Shown: piece by piece, positions 58,783 through 64,000 of the stretch
Layout of the letters: every line of letters begins with the position of its first letter
Position numbering within the stretch: the first letter of the stretch is position 1
NCBI RefSeq assembly: GCF_001039355.2
Contig: NW_019775092.1
Location: 300,067 to 364,066, forward strand
DNA from: Lingula anatina
Lineage: Eukaryota; Brachiopoda; Lingulata; Lingulida; Lingulidae
Direction of reading: 5' to 3'
DNA length: 64,000 nt
Notes under the pieces: model-generated
Told to the model about the DNA's origin: nothing
Databases searched by the model: none
Seen by the model: only the letters and a program-made list of their open reading frames with translations
Made by a program: the position numbers and the translations under genes

Positions 58783-59010
58783 GTCCACCTGGATACTGAA
58801 AGGGGGTGGTGGACTCCAAACAATACTGTCGTTTCGAATACAAGTCGCCGTATTCGTCGCACTTGCTTAATTTGAGAGTAATTAGAATAATCATGGGTTT
58901 GCTGAAGCTCCTTACAAACGGCACATTATTCTAGAATATAAATGTATTTATCGACGCTTAGAAATTTCAAATTAGTATTTTTTTCTTAAATTATTCCATA
59001 ATTTGTCAAA
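58783..59010. repeat. Double-hairpin repeat, unit U7
   Basis: Stem 1 GTCCACC (58783-58789)/GGTGGAC (58808-58814), 7 bp and compensated relative to U6. Stem 2 CGAATAC (58835-58841)/GTATTCG (58850-58856), 7 bp. The downstream ATAAATGTATTTATCGACGC block matches the other units. Confidence 0.72.
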
Positions 59011-59123
59011 AAGTATGTTTGTTATAATTCTGGTTTTATTACTGACATAATTTTTTGCGTACATGAAGATTTTTCTGATATCATATTTTATCGATAAACT
59101 TCAGTGCTATAGGGCATCGTGTA

Positions 59124-59519
59124 TTAGTGTAGCATTTTAAAAATGTAATCTATACGGAATGGCCCCGTCAAAACGAATACTACTATACTGCATATTTTAA
59201 TTCCTGTAAAGTACAAAATTAACTCAGAATCGCGCACAGAATATTTCAAACATATATTTAATAGTCTAAGTAAATGGTGCGATTTACTGACCATAGGTGG
59301 TGTTTTTCCCAAAGCCGTCATACACTGTAATATCAGCCATTTCTTTTCACTAAGAGCCACATTTTTCATTAAATGTTGTCCGTGTTTCAAAGCAATAAAA
59401 CCCAAAGCCCAAGAAAATGTATAAAGTTCGAGACACCTCAAGAATTTATTATCCAGTTGCAGCGAAGCAATGACCGACTTCGTTGTAACGTGCTGCCCCC
59501 ACACGGCTGTATCAAACAC
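59124..59519 (-). CDS. Unidentified 131-codon ORF, possibly a mobile-element relic
   Basis: An open frame starting MFDTAVWGQHVTTKSVI with an ordinary mixed amino-acid composition. I recognise no domain. The DNA coding its start (GTAACGTGCTGCC followed by CCACACG) recurs at 53137-53157, where the frame also reads a W-QHVT stretch. It may therefore be part of a dispersed element rather than a cellular gene. No splice or promoter evidence. Confidence 0.25.
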   Translation of the reverse strand: MFDTAVWGQHVTTKSVIASLQLDNKFLRCLELYTFSWALGFIALKHGQHLMKNVALSEKKWLILQCMTALGKTPPMVSKSHHLLRLLNICLKYSVRDSELILYFTGIKICSIVVFVLTGPFRIDYIFKMLH

Positions 59520-60354
59520 TAACCTGTCCTAAGAAGCTGATGGATTCAATCCTCTTTTCTATGGATCAAACGAAATTGGTGTGAGAGAATGATATGATAA
59601 CAACTTATAAGGAAAAAAATAGAGGTATTCATTTTAACAAAAATTAAACAATGGTGAAACATGCAAAATAATTTAGTTGGTGCTGTAACTAGAGTCAACT
59701 AACACTTTCAAAATACCTTCCTTCTCACAGTATCAGTTGCACGGCCTAAGTACAATAAAATGAAAACAGATCACGCACACAGGTGGTGTGCAGAAAACGA
59801 GGCTAAAAAGCGGAGGAGAGCCCACTGGAGAAAGAAACTCAATCCTCTGCAGGTCTTTCCGTGTTTACACATTGGTTTAACTCGTACAACAGTGAAAACA
59901 CTTAAGACGGTTTTTATTGACCCTCTGCTCTGGCTACTGTACACCCCTCCGATCCCTCTCACTTCTGACTCGGACGCGGGCCATCCTAGAGGCTAGCGGT
60001 TCCTTGGACGCTGACCCTTTCCTAAGCAGCAGAACACCGAGGGAAGGAGCGTTGTCAGAGAGGTAAGGGGTGTAAAGGGCTGGCCCTGAGCGCGTGGGAG
60101 TATGCTCGCTGCACGAGTGCAGGACAAGGTGGTGAGTTGTTCCCGATCTATCTGTTATGTGTATTAACCAGATTGCTGTTGAAGAGTGCGGCGTTACCAT
60201 ATGACTGTGACATTTAGAACGTTGGTGACATCAGCTGGGCGAAAACGCTCGGTTTCTTAATTATTCCATTATCTTTGGTGATAGGGGTGATCTTATTGCA
60301 GGTTGCTCTTATTTACTAATCTATGCCATGGAAATATGATTTAACGTGGGATTG

Positions 60355-60420
<66 letters not shown>

Positions 60421-60937
60421 GACAGAGCATCTACATTGTAGTCTTTTCTTGACTTCGATTTCTGCCCGTCACCCGCCATCCAGCTTAACTTTCGCTCTTT
60501 GCATGCTTTCTTTTTCATTCATTCTCCGTCATTATTGACTCTGTCACACGATATCAACGCCATTGCCGAAAGTCAATATTTGCAGGTCAGCTCTATATTC
60601 TTCTCTCCCCGAGGTAAAAGAATAAGGAAAAACTATAATGTTTCCAAAGAAAGAGACCAGCACTGCGTAACCACTACGTGGTTCAGAACAACTCGTCTCT
60701 ACCTGTGGTGGTAAAACTTCAAAATATTTCTCCTGGAGAATACAATGGTAAAACAACAGTTGTGGGTTGAGGATAGAGTTTCTCTTTTATATTTTGGCTC
60801 TCTGTTTGTCCGCGTGGTCGAAACAGTAGGGGGTCTAATTTCGTAAAACAACACTGCAGTTGAACAACAGAGGGAATTGAAGCGAGCATGTTGGACACAT
60901 TGTGAGATATTTAACACCGGGAGGCGAACGCGTTTGA

Positions 60938-61003
<66 letters not shown>

Positions 61004-62140
61004 ATTGGCGTCTTATGTAAAATACACAGCACATGTTTGAAAAAAAAAACGTCTCCTGCTATATAGAATTTTACAAATATTTATAGCGAGCTACATGTGT
61101 TAATAGCTTTGAATAAATACTACTACGCCTGCAGTAGATGTCGTCTGCTCCCTACATCCAACTGAAGAGAGACTAGGCCAGAGCACTTCCTTGAACAACT
61201 CTTGCCAGGAAAAGAAATCCATGAAATTCCGCGCGGCGTTCGTACCCTGTGTGCCAAAAATTCCAAACAAAGTTAGTGCCTAGTCAATGCCGAGTTACAG
61301 CGAAAGAATGTTTTCAGACCCGACTTTTTAACTGCTTCTGACTTGCATGAAATATCATCATATATCTAACGCGTAGTATAATATCCGAAAACGAAATATT
61401 CAGAGATATCACTAATGCCTGTAATTAAAAGTCGGATTTTATGTTTAACTCGAACTTCCTGAACGCGCATCAGCTTCTGGTTTGAAAGTCGTTTTCAAGG
61501 CAAATAAAAACTTCACTTGCCCCTGTTACTGTCATGCCATCCCCTCTTCATAAATAGATATAAATAGATAGATAGATAAACGAAAAGAAATTAGATTAAA
61601 TTGAATTAAATAAAATAGATATAAATCTCATTAAGGAAAAATAAATTTTCAGACGTGACTAGATTTACCTGTCCACCTTTAAATCAACACCCACTACTTC
61701 CAGTATAGCCCCCTAACGCCATAGGGTCAGCTTTGGCCAAACACCAACAAATTAAGTGACCGACGTTTCTGAAAGGCCCTGTGTTTTCATAAGGCAACAG
61801 AAAGTGGACGCAGACTAGCTTAATAAGGTCTTACTCCATTTTCCATAACAATTATGATTGTTCCATACTTACCGTACACTGAGTGAATGATGGACACTGG
61901 AAAAGCGTAGGAAAACGCTCCAGGGAAAGTTAATGTTGCAGTTTCTTTAGCGTTCCCCTTCACGAGATTTAGAGAGCGTGAGGGTGCGGGTGAGTGCACG
62001 TTCTTGATTGCGTTCTAACGAGCATGCGTGCACGTAAGAAATGTTTGTACGAGTGCGTTTTAGTGTTTTTTCCTTTATATTTTTATGATCATGGTCAGTA
62101 TAATTGCCATATCCGCCCTCCCGATGTTGCATAATACGGG
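59520..62140. other. Intergenic, simple repeats only
   Basis: Compound (CT)n(GT)n at about 60359-60418, (GT)n(GA)n at about 60938-61001, and TAGATA repeats about 61556-61577. Reading frames here come from the repeats. No gene is recognised. Confidence 0.6.
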
Positions 62141-62220
62141 CGTTTGGTTAATGACGTGACTTATTGTTCGGAATATTTGAGGAATACATACAACCAGATT
62201 ATCTCATCAAAGCATTATGG

Positions 62221-62291
62221 NCGACGGCGACGACGGCGACGACAGACGCAGATGACGGCTATATGTACAGACACATCTGTGTCTGTACATA
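62221..62291. repeat. CGACGG repeat plus 30-bp palindrome, copy 1
   Basis: A GC-rich (CGACGG)-type tract (one N at 62221) leads into CAGACGCAGATGACGGCTA and then the palindrome 62262-62291, with arms TATGTACAGACACA and TGTGTCTGTACATA around a TC loop. The same arrangement recurs 256 bases later. Confidence 0.88.
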
Positions 62292-62433
62292 AAAACAGCA
62301 TAAATTCCCTAAAAGTGACCCGATCATGCTGATTTTCGAACTTGACCTGCGTATTATGAATATTCATCAGTTCTGCAAGTTTCAAGTCAAAAGGTAAAAT
62401 GGTTTTCCACTTATCGTGTTATCGGTAAAAGTG

Positions 62434-62434
62434 C

Positions 62435-62465
<31 letters not shown>

Positions 62466-62547
62466 CAGCGACGACGGCGACGACGGCGACGGCGACGACA
62501 GACGCAGATGATGGCTATATGTACAGACACATCTGTGTCTGTACATA
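62434..62547. repeat. CGACGG repeat plus 30-bp palindrome, copy 2
   Basis: A longer CGACGG/CGACGA tract (about 62436-62500), the same linker CAGACGCAGATGATGGCTA and the identical palindrome at 62518-62547. The long ORF on the minus strand here is arginine repeats from the tract and is not real. Confidence 0.88.
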
Positions 62548-62659
62548 AAAAGACTAGCCTGTCAATAATAATGAGCAAGTCTACCACAATACAGAACAAT
62601 GTAATTGTCATTATGTAATATAGGTATTTTTTATCTTATTATTATTATTTATTTATTTA

Positions 62660-62779
62660 TTTATTTTTATTGTGTAGGTCTAGATTGTACTAAATGTATC
62701 TATATACAAGTAGTTTAGAGGGCCTGCAAAATGTACTGAAACGTTTTAGTGCTCAATAAAATTATTATTATTATTATTA
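62660..62779 (+). repeat. Retroposon-like 3' end with (ATT)n tail
   Basis: GAAACGTTTTAGTGCTCAAT then AAAATTATTATTATT resembles the 3' tail of a LINE- or SINE-type element. It abuts the left border of duplicated copy B exactly, which may explain that border. Confidence 0.4.
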
Positions 62780-64000
62780 TAATTACTTTAGTTCCTTCAA
62801 CGTGGCGGTCAGTGCTTATTTATAAATGCATTTATTCATGCTTGCAAATACTATTAAGGTTTATTTATCAAATGTCTTTATGTTGTTATATTTTATTTAG
62901 ATAAATTATAATTCTGATATTAAAAATATTTATATTTGTATGCTTATTATGATAATAAGTGGACAAATACGGTTCCGCTGTGGTACACCGTTGGTGTTGC
63001 TAGTTGTGTTCAAATGATGAACCTCCTAAATAACGCTGTTATTTAAGACACACTATTCTGCCATAGTCTTCAGGGAACAGCAATCCGGCATAAGTGAGTT
63101 CATTTAGAGTCTAACTCGATTTGAATGCGTTGTGTGAGAGCTGAAATCACTGTCAGTACTCCACTTATGACCACAGAGAAAGCGTCAAGAGTGGACTTTG
63201 AAGAGACATTTTATTTGAACATTACCCACCAGAGGAAAGGGCGGGTGGGCTCCACAAAATCTCGTACGTCACGAATATAAAATTCGCTACCGTTACCGCT
63301 AAGGAATATTAAGTTTGAGAACACTTATTTGTATGTAGTAATACCTATTGAATGGCTGACTGTGAATACATATAAATATACATGTTGATATTTAAATATT
63401 AAAGGAAATAACACTATGAGATATATTTTATGTTTTTGCACCTGGCTTGTTTATATTATTAATTTGATTAATTTTAAATACACATTTTTGAGCTACATTT
63501 AGAGAATAATGATATGTTGTAATAGAAAAAATGTCTCAAGGTCATATTCCAACGTGTACGGAAGGCCTTTTATACAATCTTCGAATGCGAATTGCACACC
63601 GTCATAGAAGAACAACACCAATTCTTCACCGTTGCCTGCTTCTAGGATAAAAAAAAAATCAAACTTGCTTTTAGCGTAACATGCGCAGATATCAGATGGC
63701 GGATTATGAAAAAGAGAAAAATATATACCCTCTGTCAGGGCTACAGATTGGTTTTTCACTTGATATTTACAGATGTGTCTCTGGCTAATTAATGGGACAT
63801 TTTTCCACTCGCGTTGGGGAAAAAGACCCACATATATAATCTGTTGCTCTGGTAGAGGGAAGTGATCATACCAGCTAGTTGGAATCAAGGGGCATCCACT
63901 AACCAGCCCGATAGATTTGTCATAAACACATCAGATAGAGAAGGTCTGATACACTATCGTCTGAGGGTGGGTTGTACAACATAATTCAATTAGTGGTCCA
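62780..64000 (+). repeat. 1.2 kb duplicated segment, copy B (runs off the window)
   Basis: Direct repeat of 57546-58786. On the minus strand it holds a 129-codon open frame (63499-63888) which is broken by stops in copy A. I recognise no protein in it. Includes a U6-type double hairpin near 63226-63290 and an H element near 63725-63860. Confidence 0.93.

Larger units (their letters stand above)
57546..58786 (+). repeat. 1.2 kb duplicated segment, copy A
   Basis: Matches 62780-64000 in the same orientation with few differences, from TATAATTACTTTAGTTCC to CAATTAGTGGTCCA. It contains unit U6 and an H element. Copy A has 16 bases (near 58700-58715) that copy B lacks. Confidence 0.93.

Noticed and set aside
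53818-58860. Double-hairpin units as hammerhead ribozymes or H/ACA snoRNAs
   Set aside because: No hammerhead core (CTGANGA, GAAA) is present. ANANNA-like hinges occur between the stems but the hairpins are far shorter than in H/ACA RNAs and the region is AT-rich, so the match means little.

Overview
The window is a 64 kb piece of an invertebrate animal nuclear genome. It is AT-rich, has long introns and many microsatellites, and is heavily seeded with short transposons. It carries one clearly recognisable protein-coding gene, a Wnt7 orthologue on the + strand, and one RNA-gene family, a cluster of tRNA-Val(AAC) genes. The retroposon tails at 1-365 and about 52930-53031 resemble tails common in marine invertebrate genomes, and the Wnt7 protein is close to the vertebrate form. 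I would guess a lophotrochozoan or a non-vertebrate deuterostome, but the sequence alone does not fix the phylum.

Layout. (1) 1-365: retroposon tail copies. (2) About 370-6130: a tandem array of eight tRNA-Val(AAC) copies. Six are identical, one has an extra mismatch and one is degenerate. Three adjacent units are near-identical 679-bp repeats. Each spacer carries a small palindromic 'H' element, and one H copy is split by a DNA-transposon MITE. (3) 6130-12070: intergenic DNA with microsatellites, a possible 3'-terminal exon of an unidentified gene (8009-8192), and a 10-bp-pitch minisatellite that is open in all three + frames. (4) 12077-about 47620: Wnt7. Two alternative signal-peptide first exons (12135-12214 and 18686-18759) end in the same splice phase and can join the common exons 19559-19785, 32294-32565 and 45231-45713. 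A third, unspliced leader starting at 19491 also reads in frame into exon 2. The joined protein is 353, 351 or 349 residues, and the Wnt core is complete. (5) 47620-52440: intergenic, with MITEs and G-rich tracts. (6) 52440-64000: a dense nest of repeats. It holds several MITEs with readable target-site duplications, and a dispersed family of units carrying two back-to-back hairpins whose stems change in a compensatory way. A 1.2 kb segment (57546-58786) recurs at 62780-64000. H elements like those in the tRNA array also occur here, and a CGACGG-repeat plus 30-bp palindrome occurs twice.

How the parts relate. Wnt7 is the only gene whose role can be stated: a secreted, lipid-modified and glycosylated ligand of Frizzled signalling. 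The tRNA array is an independent Pol III locus. The H element links the tRNA array to the right-hand repeat nest. The most interesting undescribed signals are the covarying hairpin family, the uniform C3-A70 acceptor mismatch in the tRNA array, and the alternative Wnt7 leaders, two of which are preceded by tiny upstream ORFs ending at the start codon. There is a 455-base assembly gap (N) at 40467-40921.
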